A DNA stretch of 64,000 bases, taken from assembly GCF_040958095.1 (NCBI RefSeq), contig NC_091220.1, forward strand, positions 19,496,488-19,560,487. Reading direction: 5' to 3'. Shown here piece by piece: positions 32,460 to 43,024 of the stretch (position 1 is its first letter; each line of letters begins with the position of its first letter). The DNA comes from Procambarus clarkii (Eukaryota; Arthropoda; Malacostraca; Decapoda; Cambaridae). The notes under the pieces were generated by a model. That model saw only the letters and a list, made by a program, of their open reading frames with translations. It had not been told where the DNA came from and did no database searches. A program made the translations under genes and the position numbers.

Positions 32460-34938
32460 ACGCGCGTGCATGTAACTTAATTTTCTTTGTCTTTCCAGCG
32501 TGCAAATTCACCCTCTTTATTTACATGGTAATGGACTATAAGACTGCCAGGAGAGAGAGAGGCACCCTCATCCCAATATTAACCCTCCCCCCCCCCCTCC
32601 CGCCCCCCCACGGTCTCACACGAGTGGCGTAAGTTTAATATCAGCACCACGACACCTTTCCCCCCCTCCCCCCCCCGCCCTGGTGTGTGCCCAAATGGTT
32701 TAGCGGGCAAGGCCACGACGGGCCTATAATCTTCTATGTCGTGCATGATGCTGTCACAACCCCCTGGTAACCATGGTAACGGTGTAAACATAAACAATGG
32801 CTACGATTTTGAGGCTACAAGTTCCTATTTTTTATGATTAGATAGTCAGCCGGTTAAACACACCTGCAAACATACACACAACACATCAGCAAACACACCT
32901 GCAAATACACACAACACATCAGCAAATACACCTGCAAATACACACAACACATCAGCAAACACACCCGCAAATACACACAACACATCAGCAAACACACCTG
33001 CAAATACACACAACACATCAGCAAACACACCTGCAAATACACACAACACATCAGCAAACACACCTGCAAATACACACAACACATCTGCAAAAACACCCGC
33101 AAACACCCACAAAAACACCCGCAAACCCCACCCAACCCCAACAAAAACACCCACAAACACCCAGAACACCCACAAAAACACCCGCAAACACCCACAACAC
33201 CCACAAAAACACCCGCAAACACCCACAACACCCACAAAAACACCCGCATTAACTAATTTAACCCAACATTTCAGACTGGAGACCCCAGACGGCTACACCA
33301 GGACCTGAGTCCTCTCTTCAACTGGACCATGACTTACCACCCGAACTCGGAGCTGATGGAGCCCTACGGAGCCCTCCTTCCTGTGGCCCTGGAGGCCCCC
33401 ACAAGGGCTACGGAGCCGCTTGGGCCTGCCTCGTCCACCAGGGGGGGCGGCGACACCCATTCCTTGCGGCCTGCCCTGCTGGATCACCAGAATTCAGCCT
33501 ATAAGGCCTACCTCGAGGCGCTGGTTCAAGGGTCCTCTCTGGAGGAGGTTGTGGGCAGGTCTTGGGTCTCCTTCGTTGATAGTGATGCAGGTGGGTGATT
33601 GGGGGGTGATTGGGGGGTGATTGGGGGTGATTGGGGGTGTAGGTGGGTGATTGGGGGTGATTGGTGGCTTGCTGGGGTGGTAGGTGGGTGAGTGTGTGTG
33701 TGTGTGTTTAAAAGCACTATTCAATAGGATTTGATTAACACGAGGAAGCGTTCGATGCCTCTAGTGATTGTATTTCTAATCCTTGTATCACCGACAAGAA
33801 TACAACTAGAATACAACAATCAGGACATAACGACCCCAATTAATACAACATAATGACCCTAATTAACACACAAATCGTAACTTCTACCCCAATTCTTATT
33901 GGCCATGTTAAGTAATTAATCATTCTCTCTGTTCCTCCATTCGCCAGAGGGCGTGGAGGATGCGTGGAGGCGGATCCTCACCCGCCCGCGGCTGGTGGCG
34001 TGGATGTCATCCAAATGTCACACGCCATCCAGACGGGAGGATTACGTGGCTGAATTGCAACATCACGTGGCTGTGGATGTTTATGGTAAATGTGGCAACC
34101 TCAGGTATGTCGCCATGTGCCATAGTGATTGTACCAATAGCCAGAGTCAAGAACATTTTAATTTGAGCTTTCTACTTTCCGTTCAATGACTTTAACAACT
34201 GCCTTCTGCAAGTAGGGAAGAGGACAGATAGGGCTGAAAGATTCTTGTAATGCAGGCGATGAGTCACAATAACGTGGCTGAAGTATGTTGACCAGACCAC
34301 ACTCTAGAAGGTGAAGGGACGACGACGTTTCGGTCCGTCCTGGACCATACTCAAGTCGATTGTGACCATTCCCAAGTCGACAATCGACTTGAGAATGGTC
34401 CAGGACGGACAGAAACGTCGTCGTCCCTTCACCTTCTAGTGTGTGGTCTGATCAACTCTTGCAATGTCGTGCTTTTCGAACCCACAGGTGTGGAGCCCGG
34501 GTGAAGCACCGAGACGACAGCTGCTGGCGACAGGTTTTGGCTCCGAAGTACCTCTTCTACCTGGCCTTCGAGAACGCCGCTTGCGACAGCTACATCACCG
34601 AAAAAGTATGGCGCCCGCTGATTCACGGCGTCGTCCCTATAGTGTTGGGAGGAGCCAATTACTCCAACTTCCTTCCTCCGAACTCGTACATCGACGCGCT
34701 TAAATTCACCCCGAGAGAGTTAGCCGAAGTCATGATGCAGCTCCAGGCTTCGCCAGATGACTATGCTCGGTATCACCTCTGGAGAGGGTTCTGGAAACCT
34801 ACCTTGCGGACACCTTTGTGTGAGTTGTGCTTCAGGGCTCACGAGGACACGGAGGAGACAACCCAGGTGGACATCTCCGGCTGGTGGAGGACGGTAGGAC
34901 ACTGCCGGGATCCTATGGCCGGCAGGGACATCGCGTGA
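29765..34938 (+). CDS. Alpha-1,3-fucosyltransferase-like, GT10 family, five exons
   Basis: Predicted exons 29765-30187, 31248-31373, 33275-33590, 33948-34104 and 34488-34938 join in frame to 490 residues; every junction has GT-AG ends and compatible phases (0, 0, 1, 2). GT10 enzymes move fucose from GDP-fucose to GlcNAc in glycans in the Golgi. Seen here: a hydrophobic signal anchor at residues 3-24, so a type II membrane protein; CPETRCHF near 120; RRPGDQRWVW (exon 2); FNWTMTY at 198-204; LVAWMSSKC near 304-312; VDVYGKCGN; then FEN at 368-370, TEK at 378-380 and IVLGGANYSNF; and a Cys-rich WWRTVGHC end. Odd points: the usual R-x-D-S-D after FNWTMTY reads HPNSE, and the segment between that motif and VAWMSSK is about 95 residues, longer than I expect in the family. 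Acceptor specificity (core versus antenna fucose) cannot be read. Confidence 0.9.
30590..30900. repeat. Degenerate minisatellites in fucosyltransferase intron 1
   Basis: About four cagtgcacaggactcg units followed by about seven units of cattgtacagaagtacagac with ccccatagct. Confidence 0.8.
31248..31373 (+). CDS. Fucosyltransferase exon 2
   Basis: 42 codons between ctcgacag|GCT and CTCCAG|gttcgt. Encodes GRRPGDQRWVWVHVEAPPAS, matching the family's 'RpgQ.wvw...EsP' block. The donor gttcgt is weak compared with exon 1. A longer frame in another phase overlaps this exon but lacks any family motif. Confidence 0.85.
31850..31975 (+). mobile_element. Single arm of the GTCGTCGTCCC foldback family (intron 2)
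   Basis: gacttgagaatggtccagga, cggaccgaaacgtcgtcgtc and ccttcaccttctagtgtgtg match the right arm of the foldback at 34288-34456. Two short copies of the first motif are stacked here. Confidence 0.8.
32153..32241. repeat. (GT)n microsatellite at a LINE 3' end
   Basis: On the minus strand this is (AC)n continuing the LINE tail at 32242. Confidence 0.97.
32242..32410 (-). mobile_element. LINE 3' end fragment in fucosyltransferase intron 2
   Basis: Minus strand: SDVVEADSIHSF-like coding end (agcctccaccacatcacttc), caccagttgattgacggttg and a tail ending gtgagtgc, then (AC)n. Followed at 32428-32460 by a further GT tract. Confidence 0.8.
32846..33250. repeat. 33-bp and CCCACAAAAACA minisatellites (intron 2, next to the acceptor)
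   Basis: About eight units of aaacacacctgcaaatacac + acaacacatcagc, then degenerate acccacaaaaacacccgcaa units up to 25 bp before the exon 3 acceptor. Purely A/C-rich, so no AG occurs for most of the array's end. Confidence 0.93.
33275..33590 (+). CDS. Fucosyltransferase exon 3
   Basis: Acceptor caacatttcag|ACT; encodes LSPLFNWTMTYHPNSELMEP and then about 80 residues of low family similarity. Asn199 of NWT is an N-glycosylation sequon. Donor GATGCAG|gtgggt starts a G-rich repeat. Confidence 0.9.
33591..33700. repeat. GTGGGTGATT minisatellite at the exon 3 donor
   Basis: The intron begins gtgggtgattggggggtgat and repeats ggggtgatt about seven times, so the donor hexamer itself is the first unit of the array. 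It ends in a short (GT)n. Confidence 0.9.
33948..34104 (+). CDS. Fucosyltransferase exon 4
   Basis: Acceptor ttcgccag|AGGG completes a GAG codon with exon 3. Encodes RPRLVAWMSSKCHTPSRRED and VAVDVYGKCGNL, classical GT10 blocks. Donor CTCAG|gtatgt leaves two bases. Confidence 0.92.
34288..34456. mobile_element. Foldback element, arms about 70 bp, in intron 4
   Basis: Left arm ttgaccagaccacactctag ... ctcaagtcgatt; right arm aatcgacttgagaatggtcc ... gtgtggtctgatcaa. The loop is about 20 nt (34364-34383). Its right end lies 31 nt upstream of the exon 5 acceptor, so the transcript would carry a long stem beside the 3' splice site. Confidence 0.92.
34488..34938 (+). CDS. Fucosyltransferase exon 5
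   Basis: Acceptor gaacccacag|GTGT completes AGG. Encodes YLFYLAFENAACDSYITEKV, IHGVVPIVLGGANYSNFLPP and the terminal WWRTVGHC, then TGA at 34936-34938. This is the GDP-fucose-binding half and the most conserved part of the protein. Confidence 0.95.
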
Positions 34939-35084
34939 CTATTGCTTGAGAATGGTAGTGGGTCGACCTGCCCCTATCACCCGTCCTGACACCTGCCAGG
35001 CTGCTCACTTAATGACACACTACGGTAATTAGCAGTTCAATAGTGGTTACAGTCACTGTGCATGTGTACTCTCGTGGTTGTTCT

Positions 35085-35430
35085 TACCTACATGTGCTTG
35101 CGGGGGTTGAACTTTGGCCCTTTGGTCCCGCCTCTCACCCACTAATCAACCGGTATACAGATTCCTGAGCCTACTGGGCTCTATCATATCTAAATTTGAA
35201 ACTATGTATGGAGTCAGCCTCCACCACATCACTGCCTAATGCATTCCATCTGTTAACTACTCTGACACTGAAAAAATATCATTCTAACGTCCCTGTGGCT
35301 CGTTTGGGTACTCAGTTTTCACCTGTGTCCCCTTGTTCGTGTTCTCCACGTGCTAAATACTTTATCTTTATAAACCCTGTCATTCCTCTAAGAGTTTGTA
35401 GGTGGTAATCATGTCTCCCCTAACTTCTGT
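35085..35430 (-). mobile_element. LINE 3' end fragment downstream of the fucosyltransferase
   Basis: The minus strand carries the same coding end as 15126-15481 (tgatgtggtggaggctgact), with the WN.L motif region mutated. The tail ends in gcacatgtaggtaag, with no (AC)n here. Confidence 0.8.
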
Positions 35431-35627
35431 CTTCCAGTGTCGTGAGGATTAATTCCAGTAGGCTTTCTTCGTAGCTCATACCTCTCAGGACTGGACGGTA
35501 GAGAGAGGAAAACCAAAGCCTTGCGACTATACATTACAGAAATAAGAAAATAACTAACTTACCTTCCTGTCTGCGTCTGAAGAAATACGATCCCTGACTT
35601 CTCTCTGGGCGGAGAATACACGACCCA

Positions 35628-36030
35628 AAGTGTATATATACACACCTCTCAAGTGTATATATATACACCTCTCAAGTGTATATATATATACACCTCTCAA
35701 GTGTATATATACACACCTCTCAAGTGTATATATATACACCTCTCAAGTGTATATATATATACACCTCTCAAGTGTATATATATACACCTCTCAAGTGTAT
35801 ATATATATATACACCTCTCAAGTGTATATATATACACCTCTCAAGTGTATATATATACACCTCTCAAGTGTATATATATACACCTCTCAAGTGTATATAT
35901 ATACACCTCTCAAGTGTATATATATACACCTCTCAAGTGTATATATATACACCTCTCAAGTGTATATATACACACCTCTCAAGTGTATATATACACCTCT
36001 CAAGTGTATATATATACACCATTCAAGTAT
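35628..36030. repeat. 23-25-bp minisatellite, about 17 copies
   Basis: Units of cacctctcaagtgtatatata with variable TA number. Inside each unit, tatacac and gtgtata form a small dyad. Frames of 130-146 codons across it are trivial. Confidence 0.96.
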
Positions 36031-37690
36031 ATATTCCCCGAAAGTTGACAATAGTCCAGGAATAGACTAAAGGACTAAAAGGACTAAAATATACTTGCTA
36101 GTCAGTAATTGTGGCGACTTAATCATTCTCCAGTGGTTAAGCCTTCAGAGACGACACAAGACGCTAATCACACGCGTGCACGCACACACACACACGCGTG
36201 CACGCAATTGGAAGACTATGAACAACCAGTGACTCCACCTCCCATTGTAACACCCAGGACCTCCCCCCCCCTCTTAGAGTTCACACCCAGGGAAGCCTTC
36301 TCCAAGAGGTCAGCGCAGATGACCTCCGGTTTATCTTGAGTGGTGTACAATTGGTGGTGTTACAATTGAGCGGTGTTACACCATTCGCCAGGCATTCTGG
36401 GAATTGCTAGAGTAGTCAAGTAACCCTTGAAGCCTAACAGCGTAATCACTCAGCCTCATAAATAGCATTATACCTGAGCAATACAGCCTGTATACTATAG
36501 CAAACTATAGAGTATACAACATGTATACTCACTGTATATATACACAGTAAAATAGGTAAAATATATCCTCCTACAACCAATGATTTGGCTGCCAAACCCC
36601 TTGTTTATGAAACACAGGAGAGCTAAGTATTCTTCAAGAACAATTCGAATACTTGTGAGCCAATTGTAATGTGTTCTTTTTCATGCATGTGACTCAAGCT
36701 TAAGTACGTTTATTGAGATCATAGATACATTTCAAAGGGAGAGTGTAGTTAGGCTATTCCTACCCGCTATGCATGCGGAGGGGGAATAGAAATAGCCTAA
36801 GCTATTCTCCCTGGAAACACAAACCGTAACTGTCTCTATTTTCCGCTTGTTACAACTTGTAATAAAGTTGTTACATCTTGGCTTAACGTGTTTATGACGA
36901 ATTAGAACGTTGTTACAATTTGCTATATTGGTTGTTATAACTGGTTAGGTGTTAAAACTTGTTCGAACGTTGTACCAACGTCGTAGTTTTGGTGTGTGTT
37001 TGGCGGGATAACCATTTGAAATGAATTGTATTGTCTCAATAAACGTATTTGAACTTAACTGGAGAAGGATTCACGTGAATTTAGCCATTGTTTATGAGTA
37101 TGCACTGCCCAATTATGACTCAAGATTTTTAAATTTATAATATAGATTAGTATAGCGGTATTCTTCGGAAATGTAATCAATATCTATGTTGTTATTGATT
37201 TAGAGGCGACGCTACGATCGAGGTATCGTATGAGGTCAATGTTGTGTTGATTTAGGGGCGACGACGATCGTATGAGGTCAATAAACAGTGTTTATGTTTC
37301 GAAGCGCTTTAGAAATATTGACCAAGACGGTCAACTCTTTGCTCCGGTGGTGTGATGGCTCACTACTGCCATCTAGCGACGTGGCGACGAATCTCCCTAC
37401 CAAAATCGTCATATTATTCCCAATTTCGTAAAATTCACGTCTATTCTTCGGCCAAAATGTATGAAAACAATGACTATAAATCACCAACTGAGTTTAGAAC
37501 TGAAAAATATATATTTTTCCTTGGAAAGAAAATTTTCCATTGAAATGTTAGAAAGTTTGCTTCGCTTGAGGGCTGGAAGCGGGATACAGGCTTTTTTTCA
37601 AATTGCTTTTCGCTCCCGTCTTCTATAAACTGTGAAAATAGATTTATTCGTTAAAGGAGAGAGAAAGAGAAAGAGAAAACGGTCAATAGT
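36031..37690. other. Spacer without recognised gene
   Basis: A (CA)n-like stretch (36170-36205). The motif 'tctcaataaacgtatttgaa' at 37032-37051 and its inverse at 36693-36720 form an inverted pair about 340 bp apart. No coding signature. Confidence 0.5.
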
Positions 37691-37699
37691 TACTCATAC

Positions 37700-37895
37700 A
37701 CAGTGTCAGAGTAGTTAACAGGTGGAATGCATTAGGCAGTGATGTGGTGGAGGCTGACTCCATACACAGTTTCAAGTGTAGATATGATAGAGCCCAATAG
37801 GCTCAGGAATCTGTACACCTGTTGATTGACGGTTGAGAGGCGGGACCAAAGAGCCAGAGCTCAACCCCCGCAAGCACAACTAGGTGAGTACACAC
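37700..37895 (+). mobile_element. LINE 3' end fragment
   Basis: ggcagtgatgtggtggaggc, gttgattgacggttgagagg and acaactaggtgagtacacac; same family as 15126-15481, with only a very short AC end. Confidence 0.85.
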
Positions 37896-38041
37896 AGAGT
37901 GGTAGACGGTTGGAACAAGTTAGGTGAGAAGGTGGTGGAGGCCAAGACTGTCAGTAGTTTCAAAGCGTTATACGACAAAGAGTACTGGGAAGACGGGACA
38001 CCACGAGCGTACCTCTCATCCTGTAACTACACTTAGGTAAT

Positions 38042-38045
<4 letters not shown>
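37896..38045 (+). mobile_element. Second LINE 3' end, different subfamily
   Basis: Frame VVDGWNKLGEKVVEAKTVSS then FKALYDKEYWEDG and YLSSCNYT*, with tail taggtaattatacacac running into (AC)n. Inserted immediately after the preceding LINE tail. Confidence 0.8.

Positions 38046-38134
<89 letters not shown>
38046..38134. repeat. (AC)n microsatellite at LINE 3' end
   Basis: Continuous with the LINE tail attatacac. Confidence 0.97.
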
Positions 38135-38135
<1 letters not shown>

Positions 38136-38136
38136 G

Positions 38137-38260
38137 CCTCCGAGGCAGAGTAGAGAGCACTCAGGGGGTCATAGTCCCAGTGGCCCGCTTTCGATTCTCA
38201 GCCGAGGCAGAAACAAATGGGCAGAAGCCATTTATTTTCCTACCCAAAACTGTATTAAAT
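38137..38260 (+). mobile_element. tRNA-like SINE
   Basis: gcctccgaggcagagtagag (box-A-like), cccgctttcgattctcagcc (box-B-like), then gaggcagaaacaaatgggca, the start of the SINE-A body. Confidence 0.65.
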
Positions 38261-38813
38261 TTAACCTAACAAACGCTAAACTAAATATCAGCACCCAAAT
38301 CCTCACATACAAGCCTATACAAACTCTATCTATCCATTACAAGAGCTAGCTATAATTCGAACCAAAATACACTAATTTACACTATTTTCGGAACAAGGTA
38401 GTTCATTACCCTTAAATCTTACCCTACACAACCTTAATTAACCTGACTAACACAACCAAAGATAATTTAATCTGTCGCACCTGAATTTACCTAATTTAAG
38501 TCAATTTCCACCAATTTTATAAAAAAAATTACATTATCATAGCTCAAACTAAACCCAATTTAAAGGAGTTTATGCTATACCATCTAAATTTGATGCCTGT
38601 TTCCTATATTCAGTCACTACATAACATATCCCTATCTCAAGATCATTTAACAACGTTACTAGCCATTTAATCTCTCAATCTAGCCATTTCCTACATCCAG
38701 ATGCATTTATTAGCATATATCCAACCTAACCTAACTTGACCATCCTTATCCTAATCTCATATATCTGGATCTGATATACATTTTACATCATATTCTTAGG
38801 AAAATGATAAGAT

Positions 38814-38817
<4 letters not shown>
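38261..38817. other. AT-rich spacer
   Basis: Repeated CTAA-like motifs at low density; no gene recognised. Confidence 0.45.

Positions 38818-38900
<83 letters not shown>
38818..38900. repeat. (AT)n microsatellite
   Basis: Uninterrupted TA repeats. Confidence 0.97.
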
Positions 38901-38902
<2 letters not shown>

Positions 38903-39029
38903 TTCGTACTCGTCACGTATGAGGGAGAAGCTGTTACCCATGCAGCAGATCCCCCAACTCTCTCCATGGCGTTGAAAGTCTCCAGTGGAAAGGCCTCACT
39001 CTCTCACCTTTTCCACTTGACCATATGAA

Positions 39030-39073
39030 GTTCATTATATCTGTTGACACAAGTGTCAACAGATATAATGAAC
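39030..39073. other. Perfect 21-bp inverted repeat
   Basis: gttcattatatctgttgaca(c), aa, then its exact reverse complement. Potential cruciform; may be a relic of a foldback end. Confidence 0.9.
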
Positions 39074-39319
39074 CTTGAGGATATAGTTGTATTGACTGGG
39101 AACTTCAAAGGCGGAGCCCAGGAGATAACACCCAACCCTGTACGTACACACACAACCTTCCCTACTCTAAACCAACATAGACCTAACTGAGGAGACCTAA
39201 ACTTTGACTTTTGGGGGCAAAGAAAGGGAATTATCAAGGGAAAACAAGCCATTACGACTATATAGCACTTGGAAGGGGTCTGGATAAGGATTTGGGATGG
39301 GACGGGGGAAAAGGAATGG

Positions 39320-39412
39320 TTCCTAACCCCCTTTGGACGGTCGGGGATTGAACGCCGACCTGCATGAAGCGAGACCGTCGCTCTACCGTCCAGCCCAAGT
39401 GGTTGGGCACTT
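39320..39412 (-). mobile_element. tRNA-like SINE-D fragment
   Basis: The minus strand reads ggctggacggtagagcgacg and ggcgttcaatccccgaccgt, with tggttaggaacc-type body. Confidence 0.7.
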
Positions 39413-39492
39413 CTGAGGCAAATCATCCCAGTATTTCCAACTTTTTTCTTATTATGAAAATGATGAGGACCTCTTTAAGCTGAACAAATTCA

Positions 39493-39535
39493 CAAGGGCC
39501 GTGACGAGGATTCGAACCTGCGTCCGGGAGCATGC
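39493..39535 (-). mobile_element. tRNA-like SINE fragment, 'CTCACGGCCC' family
   Basis: aagggccgtgacgaggattc and gaacctgcgtccgggagcat; the box-A end is missing. Confidence 0.65.
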
Positions 39536-39782
39536 TCTTTAATCTCTTTCACCTTTCACCCCAATTCCCCAGATCATTAACTCTGAGAAAGATTTAAAAA
39601 AATACATGCAGAGTCCTTCACATTTATTGGAGAAAAATTAATCCATCAATTCTGTTTGCCAGCACAAACAGCCCTGTTAAACTAGGGGCGGAAAAAGGCT
39701 TGTTGTTCTCACACCAATACTTTAATCTTTGATAGAGGGGACATTAACAATATACTACACAGAAAATACCTAAAATACAGAA

Positions 39783-39784
<2 letters not shown>

Positions 39785-39875
<91 letters not shown>
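39785..39875. repeat. (AT)n microsatellite
   Basis: TA repeats, flanked by the short inverted pair cagaatatat...atattcagaatat. Confidence 0.97.
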
Positions 39876-39881
<6 letters not shown>

Positions 39882-40015
39882 TCAGAATATACAGAAAATA
39901 CACAGAAAAAATAAAAATACTCGTAGAAGTATCTTAAAGAAAACTTAATTTAATATATTTTTCATTCTAACAGTTAGCGAAGATACAGCTGTTGTTGACA
40001 AGAAATTTACTAATG

Positions 40016-40085
40016 GCCTCGTAGCCTGGTGGATAGCGCGCAGGACTCGTAATTCTGTGGCGCGGGTTCGATTCCCGCACGAGGC
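40016..40085 (+). other. tRNA-Thr(CGU)-like cloverleaf at the SINE 5' end
   Basis: All four stems can form; box A tagcctggtggatagc and box B ggttcgattcc would form an internal RNA polymerase III promoter. Listed separately because it alone could be misread as a tRNA gene. Confidence 0.7.
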
Positions 40086-40262
40086 AGAAACAAATGGGCA
40101 AAGTTTCCTTCACCCTGAATGCCCCTGTTACCTAGCAGTAAATAGGTACGTGGGAGTTAGTCAGCTGTCACGGGCTGCTTCCTGGGGGTGGAGGCCTGGT
40201 CGAGGACCGGGCCGCGGGGACACTAAAGCCCCGAAATTATCTCAAGATAACCTCAAGATATG
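40016..40262 (+). mobile_element. Complete SINE-A with tRNA-Thr-like head
   Basis: The first 70 nt fold as a tRNA. Acceptor stem gcctcgt/acgaggc is perfect; anticodon arm cagga-ctcgtaa-ttctg gives anticodon CGU (Thr); T arm gcggg-ttcgatt-cccgc is perfect. No CCA and no terminator; the sequence continues into gaaacaaatgggcaaagttt, cctagcagtaaataggtacg, cacgggctgcttcctggggg and ccccgaaattatctcaagat. The intact head suggests youth or a founder copy. A functional tRNA gene is less likely given the continuous body. Confidence 0.92.
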
Positions 40263-40634
40263 ACAAGATAGAATGATTCTCTTACACTGGAGTGACGAAT
40301 TCATTGTTTTTAAGTCACCGGGAAACAATTCAGCTTGAATGGCTAAATCTGTTGACAATCCAATCAGTGATATTTGGGAATAAGGATACCAATCACCGCC
40401 TGAGGCACGTCAATCTCATTAACATCCCCTTTAACGTGAGTGACAGCTTGACAGCGCTCCGTCAAGTGACGGGTTAAATGCGTTTAGACAAAAACATATA
40501 TTGTCCTATTAAACCAGCATTGTGCTCCCAATATAACAATTTGTCCCACGATTTTTCTTCATTTCCCTTCTGACTTCTGTCCAAGAATTCATTCCAGTCA
40601 ACATATGAGTGACTATAGTCTTATATAGTCGTTG

Positions 40635-40722
40635 GCAGCAGGTTTAAGATCAATATTTAAGGTTTAAGATCAATATATAAGGTTTAAGATCAATATATAA
40701 AGTTTCAGATCAATATATAATA
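40635..40722. repeat. 20-bp minisatellite, 4 copies
   Basis: Unit ggtttaagatcaatatataa. Confidence 0.9.
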
Positions 40723-41024
40723 GATTTGGCACTATTACCCAGTGTTGATATAATTTTGGGGGACCTATGAATGTTTCTCTTCATCTACCATTGTTATGCT
40801 AAGTTGTGCAAGGGGATGATGATACGTAGTAGTTACAGAAAGACTTTAATTGAGTCGAATATTCGATCCATTTACTCGGTACTCTTGGGAGTTCTCTGAT
40901 AATCACTCAGTTTGTCTAATTCATCTTATAGTTTCAGGCTGTTAGGCTGTTTTAATCACTCTCAAGATTATTACCAGAAACTATCGTTAGTATTAATGAT
41001 GAGTATCATTAACGATCATCATTT

Positions 41025-41445
<421 letters not shown>

Positions 41446-41699
41446 TATACATCTATATCTATACAGACGTCCACGACGCCATCATGAGCTTGAGGAAGAG
41501 TCAACAAAATAAGAACCACTCGCCCTTCAGTCTCTGAAGATAATTCCGCTTCTCCAACATTCAATTGGGAAACTTTTCCCCTTGTCAAAAAAAACTTTCT
41601 AGTTCGCCGTCTCAAAACTTCTCTCTGGATATTTATTTCGTCCTGTTTTGCTTGGCTATTTCTGGAACCTGATTCCATAGGTGAGGTTCGTGTTATAAG

Positions 41700-42060
41700 G
41701 CGCTTGTAAATTTGTTCGTATACTTTATATACCTTTTCCTGATTCTCTTTTTCCAGTTTGGATTTTTTTGCTCTCTATTTAAAGCTTTATATTTTTTCTC
41801 TCCTTATTTTCAGTTATTCTTTCTTAGATTCTATCTTATATCCTCTTCTTTTTCTTTTAATTTGTCCTTCCTTCCCTTATATTGTCTTCCCTTGTACTTA
41901 TACTTTTCTTCTCTTATTCCGTTTTCTTTCCATTTATGCTTTCTCCTCTTTCTCTTATAATTTTCCCCTTTCCCTTATACTTTCTATTCTCCCCCTTATA
42001 CTTTCTCCCATTTCCCTTATTCCCCTACTTCCCTTATCCCCCCCCCTTTGCCTCATAAGA
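41700..42060. repeat. Pyrimidine-rich low-complexity stretch
   Basis: T/C-rich + strand with repeated cccttatacttt motifs. Confidence 0.75.
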
Positions 42061-42063
42061 CGA

Positions 42064-42175
42064 GGGTACTCACCTAATTGTGCTCGAATACGCTTCAGAA
42101 TATGCATAAGTATATGATCTTGCCTATATGTGCCTGCGGATTAGGCGTTAGCTCTTGGACCCCGCCTCCTTATTT
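42064..42175 (-). mobile_element. Degenerate LINE 3' tail
   Basis: gtactcacctaattgtgctc at one end and ttagctcttggaccccgcct at the other: the tail of the 15126-15481 family, inverted and diverged. Confidence 0.6.
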
Positions 42176-42234
42176 TGGGGTATCTGCTGTTATCGTGACA
42201 CGGTAATGTTTACTAGTACTAGTTTAAACAGTTA

Positions 42235-42395
42235 CTTCATGCAGGTCGGTGTTCAATCCCCCGTGACCGTTCACAAGTGGTTGGGGAACCATTCCTTCCC
42301 TGCGTCCCATCCTAAATCCTTATCCTGACCCATTCCCAGTGGTATATAGTCGTAATGGCTTGGCGCTTTCTCCTCATAACTCACTCTTTCCAAAC
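42235..42395 (+). mobile_element. SINE-D fragment
   Basis: cttcatgcaggtcggtgttc, aatccccc, then ggggaaccattccttccctg and tagtcgtaatggcttggcgc. The first half of the head is missing. Confidence 0.75.
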
Positions 42396-42406
42396 CGTTC
42401 TCGCAT

Positions 42407-42836
42407 ACAAAGATCCAAGCTCGTTAATTCAGCTGCCAAACCCCCTTGTTTATGAGTGAAAAACGGTTTATACACGACTCACAACTGCTGACGTTCGAAC
42501 ACTTCCGGAACAAGTGCTTCACTGACGACTTGTGTTCGAACCACAACGCTGTAAATGCTTCACCCACGTACTACAAATACAAATAATCGCCAACAGAACC
42601 TAAACACCTAACCTAACCTAACCTAACCTAACCTAACCTAACCTAACCTAACCTAACCTAATCTAATCTAACCTAATCTAACCTAACCTATGCCTATATA
42701 TGCACAATATGCTAATATAATATTAATTTATATTAGAGAAAATTCCCGGTTTGAATGAACAGCATGTTAAAATTGATGAATGCGTCTGTAGGGGTCGACC
42801 GCTGGATGGAATGGACTTGAGTCGAGGACGGGTTGC
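42407..42836. repeat. Dispersed element with an internal (CCTAA)n tract, long copy
   Basis: Shares both flanks with 22733-22996 (acgttcgaacacttccggaa on the left, ggtcgaccgctggatggaat on the right). Here the middle holds a long (CCTAA)n run plus about 110 bp of AT-rich sequence. Confidence 0.9.
42606..42692. repeat. Interstitial telomere-like (CCTAA)n
   Basis: About 15 CCTAA units, the last few as aatct variants. CCTAA/TTAGG is the arthropod telomere repeat. Confidence 0.95.
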
Positions 42837-42861
42837 GCGCTCTAGTCAACTGCTGTTGTTG

Positions 42862-43005
42862 TTGTTATAGATTCAGCTACTCGGAACAAGTTCCAAGTAG
42901 CACGGGCTATGGTGAGCCCGTAACTTACCTGGCACTGGAGCGGGGCAAGTAGCACGGGCTATGGTGAGCCCGTAGTGGACTTACCTGGCACAAGAGCGGT
43001 GCTGA
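42862..43005 (-). repeat. Double-hairpin element, partial dimer
   Basis: ctcggaacaagttccaagta, then cacgggctatggtgagcccg twice, with acttacctggcac between: on the minus strand this is two units of the 56-bp array at 15735-16730 joined to the dispersed form. It links the array to the dispersed element. Confidence 0.85.
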
Positions 43006-43024
43006 TTGACTAGTCAACTGCACC

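Noticed and set aside
40016..40085. Functional tRNA-Thr gene
   Set aside because: The cloverleaf is good, but the sequence continues into the SINE body without a polymerase III terminator, and two other copies have the same layout.
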